The notes beneath the pieces are model-generated. The model ran no database searches. It worked only from the letters and a program-made list of their open reading frames with translations, and was not told the origin of the DNA. Of a stretch of DNA of 64,000 nt, positions 45,331 through 54,655 are shown piece after piece (positions within the stretch are counted from its first letter, which is position 1; the number at the start of each line of letters is the position of its first letter). A program made the position numbers and the translations under genes. This DNA is from Gracilaria domingensis (taxonomy: Eukaryota; Rhodophyta; Florideophyceae; Gracilariales; Gracilariaceae), in contig VCMS01000084.1 in assembly GCA_022539475.1 (NCBI GenBank), forward strand, positions 147,050-211,049, read 5' to 3'.

Positions 45331-46855
45331 GTGGAACTGTCACAGAAAGAAGCTCTTCTTCATCCACAAATGCAGAACTGCCTGCGTTCTCTGCATTCGC
45401 TCCCTCTCCCAATGCCACGAACTGAACCTTCATCGACCTTCCTCTCAGCACATGTTCATTTAGTTGAGACATCAGGTCATCCCGTGTCATGCTGTTCATC
45501 ATGCTGTTCAGAGTAGATCTCATCTGTTGTGTGAAAGTCTTTCTCCGTTTCTTCCTCCGCGGAGCACGCTGTTCTTCTTCAGAGCTATCCAGAACTTCTA
45601 TGGCACCTCGATTTCGGCCGTGCTCAATTTCCCTATAACTCACCTGCGCCCGTTCTCGTTCACTTCTTCGCGGCTCCCCTTCTTCACTGGCAGATGTTGC
45701 AGCAGCAGCAGCGGGAGTCCTCCTCTTCGTCACGGACTGCTTCACTGGTGCGGGGGGGAGAATTACCTTGAGCTTCGTCCGCAATCGATTCTGAACGGAA
45801 GTCGTGGCAGTTCTAATTGAGTTCGTCCTGCTCCGAACACGCGGCAATGTGTTGAAGTTCAAAACTTGTCCCAAAAGGAACTGATACACAGCTGCGTTGT
45901 TGTCTGGGTATTCAACGTCATCTTCATTCGATGGAGCAGAAAGACTGACTTCGCGTTTCAGGAACACTTCCATGTACTCTTCCTCGTTCAGTTCATTCCT
46001 CACTGCTCTAGCCGCGCGGAACAGAGAAACTGCTCTATCGTAAAAGAAACCTCGAACCTCCTCAAAGCTTTTCCATTGCTTTGTCTTCGTCGACTTGCCC
46101 TTCAATAGAAACATCTGAAGACAATCAAGAATGAAGGAAAACTCCTCGGCATCCAAAACATATAGCGGAGTATGGGACAGATGTGTGAGACCTATGTCAC
46201 TCACAGTCTCACATATATCCTCGAAATGGGCCAGCATTCCCTCACGAGACATGAGTTGCAGGGCGACATTGGCATATCTCAGATACTGACGCTCTTGCAC
46301 AGTCCCAATCAGTTGGCTATCCTTCAACACTTCTGTCACTTCTGCAGGATCCACGTCTGCCGGCGTCACCCCCTCAATATCTTCAATTAGAATGGCGACC
46401 ACACTAACTATAGAGTGTATCTTGTCTGCAAACATCATCCTTCGCATGGTACTCGTCGACTCATTTAGGTACGAAGCAACACATAACAATTCCTTCATCC
46501 CAATGGGCCTCCCATCTCTTCGTATCAGCAGATTGCAACGCCAAAACTTGGCTAATCGCTTCCACTTCGGTGCACCAGTCGCTGCCAAATATTGCATAGC
46601 TTTCAGACGATGCAAACCATCTACAATGAAGCACTTCTTCGTTAGGCGTCCCTTGTCAGTATCCCTCTCTCCCGTAGTAGCATCTTGTAAGGCCACCACT
46701 GGAGAACCCATCGACTGCAATATCCCCCGCTCCTCCATACTCTTCACAAGGGCTTCAACGTGGCGTTTACTTACTCCATGGAGTAAATTGGGCGGAGTGT
46801 CCACCAGAGTGATGTCAACAGTAACAACAACCATCCGGTACTGATTGAGGCTCAC
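45263..46855 (-). CDS. ParB/sulfiredoxin-like N-terminal domain protein
   Basis: 530 open codons; the first ATG is at about 46834 (MVVVTVDITLVDTPP), because the frame upstream begins GTG in a sequence resembling a splice donor. The N-terminal 130 residues match a ParB-like fold: HVEALVKSMEERGILQ, then KKCFIVDGLHRLKAMQYLA with the Gly-x-His-Arg motif used for nucleotide binding and hydrolysis. An all-helical middle follows, then a basic and acidic disordered stretch (RRSERERAQ, PRRKKRRKTF). It ends through the poly-C tract at 45271-45280. In eukaryotes such domains are rare and often tied to DNA-modification modules. Confidence 0.65.
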   Translation of the reverse strand: MSLNQYRMVVVTVDITLVDTPPNLLHGVSKRHVEALVKSMEERGILQSMGSPVVALQDATTGERDTDKGRLTKKCFIVDGLHRLKAMQYLAATGAPKWKRLAKFWRCNLLIRRDGRPIGMKELLCVASYLNESTSTMRRMMFADKIHSIVSVVAILIEDIEGVTPADVDPAEVTEVLKDSQLIGTVQERQYLRYANVALQLMSREGMLAHFEDICETVSDIGLTHLSHTPLYVLDAEEFSFILDCLQMFLLKGKSTKTKQWKSFEEVRGFFYDRAVSLFRAARAVRNELNEEEYMEVFLKREVSLSAPSNEDDVEYPDNNAAVYQFLLGQVLNFNTLPRVRSRTNSIRTATTSVQNRLRTKLKVILPPAPVKQSVTKRRTPAAAAATSASEEGEPRRSERERAQVSYREIEHGRNRGAIEVLDSSEEEQRAPRRKKRRKTFTQQMRSTLNSMMNSMTRDDLMSQLNEHVLRGRSMKVQFVALGEGANAENAGSSAFVDEEELLSVTVPLVVTVEKDAAPDDQQETGGGVI

Positions 46856-47766
46856 CTTTGGTACCTTCTGACGAATTCGTGTGTACGTCTTGCTCCGAGT
46901 AGGTGTCCCTGTGTTCCAGACCGCTCGCCAGAAACACTTGAACGTGCCATTCTTGCGGACAGAAGCACAACGTCATCGCCCTGCTGCTCCGCAGTTTCTG
47001 GTGCAGTTTGGGGTACAGATGGACCAGCTCCTTGTGCGGATTGCGCATCCGCGTCTGGAAGGGGACCTTTCATGATCTCATCTTCCTCCTCTTGCACAGC
47101 CGTCCCCTGCTGAACCGTCTGTTTCGACGCAGAAGATCCCCTTGTGTCGACGGTCTGATTCATCGCAGGAGAAGCCCTTTTCGACGCAGTGGGCTTCGTA
47201 GCGGAGGTAGACTTTGTTTGACCTGTCCGCTTCGTAGCTGGGGATGCTCTCGTCTCCAAAGACCGCTTCGTAACAGACGACGGACTTGCCCGCGGAGGTG
47301 CTACTGATGCGCTACCTCTCGGTGTTGATGAACTTCGAATTGGCTCCGTGCGGCTTGTCGGCGTCATCACCTCACTCATAGCGCTCACCGTTCGTCGCTT
47401 GGACGCCGGAATGCTGGCTGCCACCGGTTCCATCATTTTCTCATCCCAAGGAGCGGCCGTCCGGAGATCCTGGATATATTGTGGAAGATCCAGGCCCTCC
47501 GCCCGGTAAGGGTAGAACGTCTGACCGCTTCGACTGATGAGAATATTATGAACCACCACAAGACCTGGGTCCAATTGCTTCCCGTGCAACTCGCGGCGTA
47601 GAACACTTCCAATTCCATGCAACAACGCTTCCCCGACTATCACCTTTCCTTCATTCTCAATATCCATCTGCAGAGAAACCCGCATTCCACCTTGCAATAA
47701 TCGAGTGCTCCGCAGAGTGCGAGGAGTCACGCTTTGCGTACGCTTTCGAACACGAGTTGGCTTCAT
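46852..47766 (-). CDS. Ser/Thr/Pro/Lys-rich protein upstream of the ParB-like ORF
   Basis: 304 codons without stops, starting ATG at 47766 just inside the divergent region. About 115 N-terminal residues look folded (LQMDIENEGKVIVGEALLHG, LVVVHNILISRSGQTFYPY). The rest is low complexity with repeated SxATKR- and SPATK-type units. It ends at 46852, where the ParB-like frame begins one frame over, so it may be the N-terminus of the same protein across a frameshift or a short intron (CAAAG|GTGAGC at the junction). No family recognised. Confidence 0.5.
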   Translation of the reverse strand: MKPTRVRKRTQSVTPRTLRSTRLLQGGMRVSLQMDIENEGKVIVGEALLHGIGSVLRRELHGKQLDPGLVVVHNILISRSGQTFYPYRAEGLDLPQYIQDLRTAAPWDEKMMEPVAASIPASKRRTVSAMSEVMTPTSRTEPIRSSSTPRGSASVAPPRASPSSVTKRSLETRASPATKRTGQTKSTSATKPTASKRASPAMNQTVDTRGSSASKQTVQQGTAVQEEEDEIMKGPLPDADAQSAQGAGPSVPQTAPETAEQQGDDVVLLSARMARSSVSGERSGTQGHLLGARRTHEFVRRYQR

Positions 47767-48192
47767 GTTGAACAGCTATTGCAGTGAAAGGTGTATATCA
47801 ACAATACGCTCCTTCTGGACGATACAAGAACGGATGCGAGCCTTTAAATGGCGACTTACGCTGGGCACCCCCGCTTTCGGCAGCTCCTCTCAGCGCACTG
47901 CCAGTCTCGTCCGTGTCCTGTCCGTGGCCGCTCGCACGCTGATTGTACGCTTTAGAGTCGTGGAGTTCGCGCAATGATGACTCACGCGAGCAATGGTCGC
48001 GCTCTCTAATCATGCTCTTCAAATGCTTTGCATAGTAGTCAAGAGTACACTCATTCACTTCCATGTACAGCCTACTCCCGCAAATACACGTGGAGAGCGG
48101 CGCCAACGTACCGGCGGCCGGGTGTAGCGAAATCACTGCGGGGCGGCGTGTTTTGGGAGGTCCCGGGAAGGCGCCGGAATGTGGCCAGAACG

Positions 48193-48263
48193 TGCCCGCG
48201 GGCCGGGGGGTCGGTCGTGTTAGGGTACTACCCTAACACGACCGGACCCCCCGCCCGCGGGCA
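48193..48263. repeat. long GC-rich palindrome 1
   Basis: Ends TGCCCGCGGGC/GCCCGCGGGCA with an inner GGTCGTGTTAGGGTA/TACCCTAACACGACC; the stem is about 33 bp with one bulge. Confidence 0.85.
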
Positions 48264-48296
48264 TAAAATCCACATTTTTCAAAAAATCGCCCAAAA

Positions 48297-48376
48297 CGTG
48301 CCCGCGGGCGGGGGGGTCCGGTCGTGTTATGATACCTACCCTAACACGACCAACCCCCCCCTCGCCCGCGGGCACG
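48297..48376. repeat. long GC-rich palindrome 2
   Basis: Ends CGTGCCCGCGGGC/GCCCGCGGGCACG, with the same inner GGTCGTGTTA and TAACACGACC blocks as palindrome 1; the two are repeats of each other separated by 33 bases of AT-richer sequence. Confidence 0.85.
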
Positions 48377-48740
48377 TTCTGGCCACATTCCGGCACCCTC
48401 CGGAGACCTCTCAAAGCACTCCTCTCGGCTCTTCCGGCAGTGATTTCTCTGCACACGCCGTGCACATATATCAAACTAGAGAAAACTAGCGCTTCACACC
48501 CACTTGATCCGCGACTTTTAGCACAATACGCGACCTTTGCAATAGCTCCGAATCGCGACATGGCCGACACGCGACGCTATCGCACCGAGCGGACACGGAC
48601 ACGGACGAGACTGGCAGTCCGCTGGGAGGAGCTGCCGAAAGCGGGGTGCCCAGCGTAAGTCGCCATTTAAAGGCTCGCATCCGTTGTTTGCGCTGAAGCG
48701 ATGGATTCCACCGATGAGGAGAGGAGATAATCCTATCGAC

Positions 48741-50108
48741 ATGAGTGCTCCGCCGCCGGCGTTCCATGCATATGTCAGACTTTTCTTGGTTCTTCGCGAT
48801 GCTTTGGCAAACAGCGATGGAGGCCCTGATCGGCCACGGGACGTGGGGTTTAGAGGATTAATAGAGTTCTGCGCCGAGAACTATAGGATATTCCGGAGGC
48901 AAGGAAGATGTTTGGGAGGCCACTAACTCCAAGAACCTCCAGAACTTGACACTGCAACAGCTGCGAAAGAGTGTTGTGAATAACAAACCTGTGGAACAAC
49001 GATATCTTGTAACGAAGCTTCTTGACAAGAAGGACGGGGATGAGGACCAGAGACTGCGCGATTTTTTCCTTCTCTCTATGGATATGGGTATATACCTACC
49101 GGTGCGATGCTGGTTGGTTATTTCATGACCAGGAGAAAGCAGGTTCTGAAGACGACAGTGTTCATCCCACCAACAGCTGTGAACCCATTTGAGGTCTTAT
49201 ATACTTATCATACCTCGGCCACATAATGGGAGAGAACGACAACATCCGAATGATGAAGAAGAAACAACCGAAAAAGAAACGAAAAGTGAACCATGCACCA
49301 TCTGTGTACATACCCACTTTTACGTCGTTCTCCAAAGACAACTGTGATCGACTGGGATTCGCTATCAGTGAGGTCGTATGGGCATGGAGTTGTTTTGCGG
49401 CTCATCTTGGATACACGAACGTTCAGCACATGGTGAAACCATACATTTACATGAATATGCAGACGTTGAAGTATACGGCGCTAGAGACACGGGAGTCTGG
49501 TTATGCCCCGCTGAGCCAGAGAACTCGATTCAACACACAGGATGTGCCACAGAGCAGTACTAGTGGATCGGTGAGACCTTGAGTGATGAATGCGATACAA
49601 ACCTCCAATACTGGCTAAGGAATTTTTGACAGACCTCGAAACCATATGCACCAACGATAGCCTCTATAGCTTACGGGCTGATCAGATGAGGAACTGGATA
49701 GAGTTTTCGGAGATACGGATGGATACTGTATCTGGTTCTGACTCCGGTGAGTTGCCTGCTCGATTTCAGAAGTTTTCGGAGTGGCTATGGAAACCGATAC
49801 AGGATATGCGTCATGCGGCAGGGTTCCATGTCGGCATTCACGCGAAACCTGATATTGAACGGACGAAAACCCCTAAAACTTCCGGTAATGCCGAACCTTC
49901 TTCGACCAAGTCTGCCCCACCCCCACCTCGTCGAGAGTATATGAACCTCGTGAGCTCCGATAGCGACGACTTCGAGAAGCCGGTGAATCTTGCGGAGCAT
50001 GAATCTCGGGTTGCCGGTTACAACATCCAAAAGACTGGTATTGAGCCGCCCATGAAGGGGATATCCAGTCTCCTTCGAATGAATATGGACAAGGTGTGGA
50101 AGGGATGA
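48741..50108 (+). pseudogene. N-terminal region of the DNA methyltransferase/SET gene, frame-shifted
   Basis: Several overlapping frames follow on: 48741-48926 (MSAPPPAFHAYVRLFLVL), 48910-49128 (LTLQQLRKSVVNNKPV), 49226-49582 and 49590-50108. Changes are single-base (for example near 48900), leaving no room for introns. The 49226 frame holds QPKKKRKVNH (49265-49294), which contains an exact match to the classical monopartite nuclear-import signal PKKKRKV. The 49590 frame ends in DKVWKG with the methyltransferase frame starting across that stop. No domain is recognised here. The chain suggests one long protein decayed or mis-sequenced. Confidence 0.5.
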
Positions 50109-51100
50109 GAAAGTCACGCTTCGTAGCGTACAACTGTGACATGAAGGACCTGAGGCACACACACGAAACGTTTGTGAATCAGAGTGAGATTTTATGGGGT
50201 GAGGCACAGCTTGTCCTAACAGACCCTCCCTTTAACACTCGAAGGAAGAGGAACAAACGGAAGAGTGCTCACGATGTCTTCAGTGAGGATGACATGATCC
50301 GTACGGCTGACTTAATAAGTTCCGCGCTTCGGTCAGGTGGGCACTTCATTATATTCTGTGCCATGGCACAGTTTCATGTTTGGCACAGGATACTTTTGGA
50401 AACGGCGAGTACTAAAGATGAAGCTGAAGCGAAGGTTAACCAGAACTCACGCCTTCGTTTAAAGTGGATGCGAATCCACTGGTGTTCATCCGGGATCGAA
50501 GAAATGTTGGAGGAATCCACGGAAGTTTGGGATACAGCCCGGAACGGAGTACGCCGTTCATGGGGTGAAGCGTGGATTACGACCATCGGAGGAAGCCAGT
50601 CTTACTCCATTTGAGGAGAACAATTTCATTCCTTCTACTTTCCCGGCTAACAGGAATGTAATTGACCGGGTGCCAAAACCGAGAGCGGGGAGTGGTTGAC
50701 ATGGAAGGTACATGAGCCAGGTAGTTCAGTACCAGGTGGGCAGTACATAAGACCGGAGCAGAAGTCGAGGGAGTTGATGAAGGAGTTGATATGTCGCTTC
50801 ACAAGACCGGGTGATCTTGTCATGGACATGTTCGCGGGAACTTTTTCTACGTGTATGGCGTGCCTATCGCTGACAAAGCATAGGAAGTTCTTGGGGTGCG
50901 AGAAGAATAGGCCATGTTTCAGCCATGCGAAGCACCATATAACGACTCTTATGGCCGAAGTTATTCGCGGGGGAAGAATGACATCCTGGTTGAACAGGAG
51001 GTGGTGGATGCTGCTTCAACGACTTATGAACGGGTTCCACATCGAGATCAAGGTCGGCTTGAATGGGAGACTTCATTTGGATACCCCCAGTACCAAGTGA
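50096..51100 (+). pseudogene. DNA N6-adenine/N4-cytosine methyltransferase (beta-class order)
   Basis: The first piece (50096-50614) carries the catalytic motif IV as LVLTDPPFNTRRKR and the following IRTADLISSALRSGGHFIIF. Two compensating frame changes near 50600 and 50690 separate it from 50696-51100, in which QYIRPEQKSRELMKELI and DLVMDMFAGTFSTCMA form the AdoMet-binding motifs X/I. Motif IV before motif I is the beta-class order of N6/N4 amino-methyltransferases. DPPF is a permissible variant of DPPY. The sequence continues in another frame into a SET domain. The product would methylate DNA bases. Confidence 0.75.
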
Positions 51101-51411
51101 TGCCTGCACATATTACTCAGTTCCTAGGAAGATACTGGAAGGACTGGGAGTTTGTCGACAAGTGTGGACAGCATACGGTAGATCTTTTGGGAGGAGAAGT
51201 ACGGAGGAGCTCTGANCAACGACTATGACGGGTTCCACATCGGGACCGAGGTCGGCTTGAATGGGAGGCTCCATTTGGTTACCCCCAGTACAAGTGATGC
51301 CTGGACATATTACTCAGTTCCTAGGAAGATACTGGAAGGACTGGGACTTTTTCGACAAGTGTGGAGAGCGTACTGTAGATCTTTGGGAGGAGAAGTACCG
51401 AGGAGCTCTGA
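51017..51411. repeat. about 200-bp tandem duplication at the single N
   Basis: 51017-51215 and 51217-51411 are imperfect direct copies (both begin caacgact and end gaggagctctga), separated by the only ambiguous base, N at 51216. They encode the same protein segment (HITQFLGRYWKDW) at the methyltransferase/SET junction. This may be an assembly artefact joining two alleles or copies. Confidence 0.88.
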
Positions 51412-52021
51412 ATCTTATGGATATGCATATGCTGTTGACTGTTGAAGCCAATCGATATCGCTTACATATAGCATCTTCTAAGATCCGACATCCCCGTGCT
51501 GGTATGGGGGTGTTCACGGAACATAAGATATTGGCTGGGGAAACTATCTGTCATTTCTATGGAACTTTGGTATACACGGATCTGACGAACCGGAAGGAAA
51601 GACACTTAACGTATGGAAGTGGCTGTCTCGGAGCAACTCCAGTGCGGTACAAGTTGTTTTCTATGATGGTCACTGTGACTGGTACGGAGTTTCTGCACCT
51701 GAGGAACAGACCAGGACAGGCTCAGGATAGAAAGGAGAGCGAAGTCTACATTGTCCCGGCGCCTTTTTGTATCGGGGGCTACATTAACGACGCCGGATAT
51801 CATGCGGGGATCCCGATTTATCGGAGCCCCGGTCAAACAGGACTCGAAGTGCCAATGTGCAGGTGGTGGAAGCGAAGTCCGTGATACAGTTTAAGTCAGA
51901 CCTTTCTAACTATGCTCTACTTCGTTGTAGACAAGTAAGAGATATTGAGAGGGGCGAAGAGTTGTATTTCGACTACGGAGAGCAGTACGTCTGGGACTGG
52001 GCTCTGACATTGGAGCAATAG
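51261..52021 (+). pseudogene. SET-domain lysine-methyltransferase-like region
   Basis: After a shared linker (RYWKDWDFFDKCGERTVDLW) the sequence shows SET motifs: PRAGMGVFTEHKILAGETIC (the GxG AdoMet segment), FYGTLVYTD, and FCIGGYINDAGYHAG in the place of the usual RFxNHxCxPN. After a frame change near 51870 come VRDIERGEELYFDYGEQY, the catalytic-Tyr C-terminal motif, and a stop at 52019-52021. The NHxC motif is not conserved, so the activity is uncertain. It appears to be the C-terminal part of the methyltransferase protein upstream. Confidence 0.68.
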
Positions 52022-52130
52022 ATGAGTTCAGTAGCGAATAGAAAGTAAATATGCTTGTGAGTGTTGCAGCTGCCTGCAATACGCGTTGTTGTACATGTAC
52101 ACTGGAGCTCTTCATCTGTAACGGCGATAT

Positions 52131-52711
52131 TTGCGACCCATTGGGCACCTCAAATTCCTAAAAAGCAGGAACTGCGGAGTCTCCGGAATATCTGAACCAT
52201 GCACCCCCCCCCACCCCTCCCCCCTCCCCAACAATTTCGTTTCATTACCCTGTTTATCTCCACAGCATGGGTATAACGCCGAGAAGCGAAATAGTACGCA
52301 GCGGAACAAGAGTGGACAGAAGAAGAGAAGAGCATCGGATGATACGAATCAGGCTACAAGCACCGCACTTCCTAAACGGAAGTCGTCCTCGACGAAGGAG
52401 AGAGTCAGTGGCGTCCTTCTACAGGACTCTCTCGCCCATCTCGCAGCGGAGCGTCTTCCGGGATTGCGTCAAGAATTCGTGGATCAGCGAACGATGTCGT
52501 GCCGTCAACTGCCGATAATGCAAATCGTGCATCTGTCTCTACTCCTCAGAAGATGAAGTAACTCGGCCCAGCGGGTCAGGACAGGAGGGCATGACAACTG
52601 GAACCGAAGAGGTTCGTATGACACCAAAACCTTCATGTCCCGGCCGATATCGAAGACCGGAGCTACTGGGCGCGGGTTACGCCGCCCAGTGGATCTGGAC
52701 AACAAGGGACA
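52131..52711 (+). other. short ORFs of uncertain status
   Basis: An ORF at 52131-52556 (Arg/Ser/Thr-rich) and C-rich sequence at 52205-52230 separate the SET stop from the next gene. I see nothing recognisable; the ORF may be the decayed N-terminus of the gene at 52712. Confidence 0.35.
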
Positions 52712-54655
52712 ATGACGAGAAGTCGTGAGAGTCCTAGTATATTAAGATCGTCACGTCCATCCCTGTCTTCTAGAACTGGGGCTGCTATGAATCGTATCAT
52801 GCCTCGCAATGGGTCCGGACAAGGGAGAAACACAATAAGAAATCGAGAGACAACTGATAGACGAGTTACTTTTCGACCTTCCCCTCTTTCCAGAACGGGG
52901 GCCGTTGCAGCTCGTACGAGGCCCAATTCATCTGATATACCATGCCATGGAGGAGGACATACACGGGAGTTGGAGCTCGGAGCCGTGCCAAGGGTGGACA
53001 CAGAACGCCTGCAGCCTCTCGTGGCTAAGGCTATGGCACATGAGGATAGTTCCGATAACGAAATAACTCCGAATCCTGCGGCATTACTGGGGCCTGTCGC
53101 CGAAGAAGCTAGGGAAATAACGGAAGATATCCAAACTGGTGTGAATTCAAGCTCTATGAACAGACCTGATCTTTTAAATGAACTGAATTGCTTGAAAGAA
53201 AGGTTAAGACGCTACAAGAGGACTTGATGGTTCGGGGAATTCTAGTGAAGGTCGCCCAAGAGCAGAGTACGGCTTTGAAAAGAGGCTTGAAGAGAAGGAT
53301 CTAGTCATTGAAGGGCTAAGAGGGGCACTGAAACAGGAGGGAGATAGGAGTACACGTGCTGGTGAACCTGGGCAGACAGGTCGAAAGAAGCATAAAATTG
53401 AGGTGTGCGACGAGTTTCGAGGGGTTGCTCGAGCAGTGTATCACAACATGCTGACGTGGGCAAGGAGAGAAACAAGTGAGCTATGGCTCGAAGGTGAGTC
53501 GCTCACCCGAAATTGGGGTAACCGTGCCGAGAAGGTGGAAGACGCAACTGAGAGTGGGGAAGGGCTTATTGAGCCGGAGGAAGGTGGTTCATACATGGTT
53601 CCTAAAAACCCCGTGGAGCTCTTGGGCAGTTTTGGCATGTTCACACCGTCGGTAGAGGGGGGGCCAGATGCTTTGCTGAAGAAAATGGTTGAAAGCGAGT
53701 TGAAGGAGTTGAGCTGGGAAGGTATTAGAAAAGCATCTCTTACCGACAGGTGTATACTGGAACTTTGTGCAGATATGTGCCTTAGGCAGAGAATGCGGCA
53801 GACCATGAGTGACGTCGTGGGCGTTCGTAAGAGAAATACGAGGGATAAACTATTTCTGCTCCTGGGGTACGATCTGATTTGGAGAAGAACAAAGCTGGTA
53901 GAAGAGAATGCTGACGAACTCACAATGCAGTTGAAGGAAGCGCAGGAGAACATACTGCGTCTTGACGAAAATGGTGTACCGAACACTTCATGGTGGAGAA
54001 AAGCCCATTTGTTCGTCTAAAGTACTCCAATGCGGACAATGTCGAGGATATGCCGACAGAAGATCAAGACTTGTTCTTCCGAAACCGTGTCGGGGTACAA
54101 GTGCTGAAGGAGTTTATTGGGTATGATGTGGAAGACAAGGATACGGGCACCTTTTTAGATGGCACAATACTGTTGCTCGCACGTTTGGACGCTTGGGTGT
54201 TGACGGTTGTGAGCCTTCTAAGTACGGATGTGTCAAGGGGTGGCCAGAGACAGAAACTGTTTACAAAGAAGTTTGCTGAACTGCTACCTCTGTGTTTAAA
54301 GAATGTTCTGGGGGATGTTAAGCAACATGTCTTGAGGACCAATTCCAGCGAGTTTCATAATTTTGGAACGACAACGGAAGATTGGACTAAGGTTCTTGGT
54401 AATGACATGAGAGAGGCTACATTTGGATATCGAATGCCGTCGAACGGAAGACTTTACCTCACTGTGAAAGAACAATTTTTTATTGACAGTGTGAGCCGAA
54501 GATTGGGGTCTATTAGCGATTGCTTCGTTGGTGAATGCGAGGAAGGGGATATGGAGTTCAAGGAAATGGACATGAACGATTTCGGAATTAACACAGGATC
54601 ACAAGAAAAGGCACCACAAGGTGAACATGTAGAAGATGGAGCCCTTAATGTTTAA
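52712..54655 (+). pseudogene. long predicted coiled-coil protein, three frames
   Basis: 52712-53227 starts Arg/Ser-rich and becomes acidic (HEDSSDNEITPNPAALLG), ending in a coil (LNELNCLKERLRRYK). The adjacent frame continues without stops (GRPRAEYGFEKRLEEKDLVI) into 53403-54020. A second change near 53995 leads to 53990-54655, which ends in an acidic tail. The central region has helices and a DxxxRQRMRQTMSDVV stretch but no family I know. Total about 640 residues. It meets the transposase gene tail-to-tail with the stops overlapping at 54652-54655, so the two could share a transcription-end region. Confidence 0.5.

Larger units (their letters stand above)
47830..48684. repeat. about 850-bp interrupted inverted repeat at a divergent gene start
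   Basis: 47830-47935 and 48585-48684 are near-identical in inverse orientation (acggatgcgagcctttaaat and its complement at the outer ends). Further in, 48173-48203 and 48364-48394 are a perfect 31-bp inverted repeat. Two long palindromes (48193-48263, 48297-48376) occupy the centre. Genes are transcribed outwards on both sides (47766 leftwards, 48741 rightwards). Either a symmetric bidirectional promoter or two transposon ends placed head-to-head would give this. Confidence 0.8.

Noticed and set aside
46850-46860. Splice donor AAAG|GTGAGC joining the 304-codon ORF to the ParB-like ORF
   Set aside because: No convincing acceptor and branch site at a short distance; the other frame changes nearby are single-base and cannot be introns, so I left it as a possibility only.
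48193-48376. Telomere-like ttaggg/ccctaa strings in the palindromes
   Set aside because: Only single copies inside each palindrome arm; not tandem, so no interstitial telomere.
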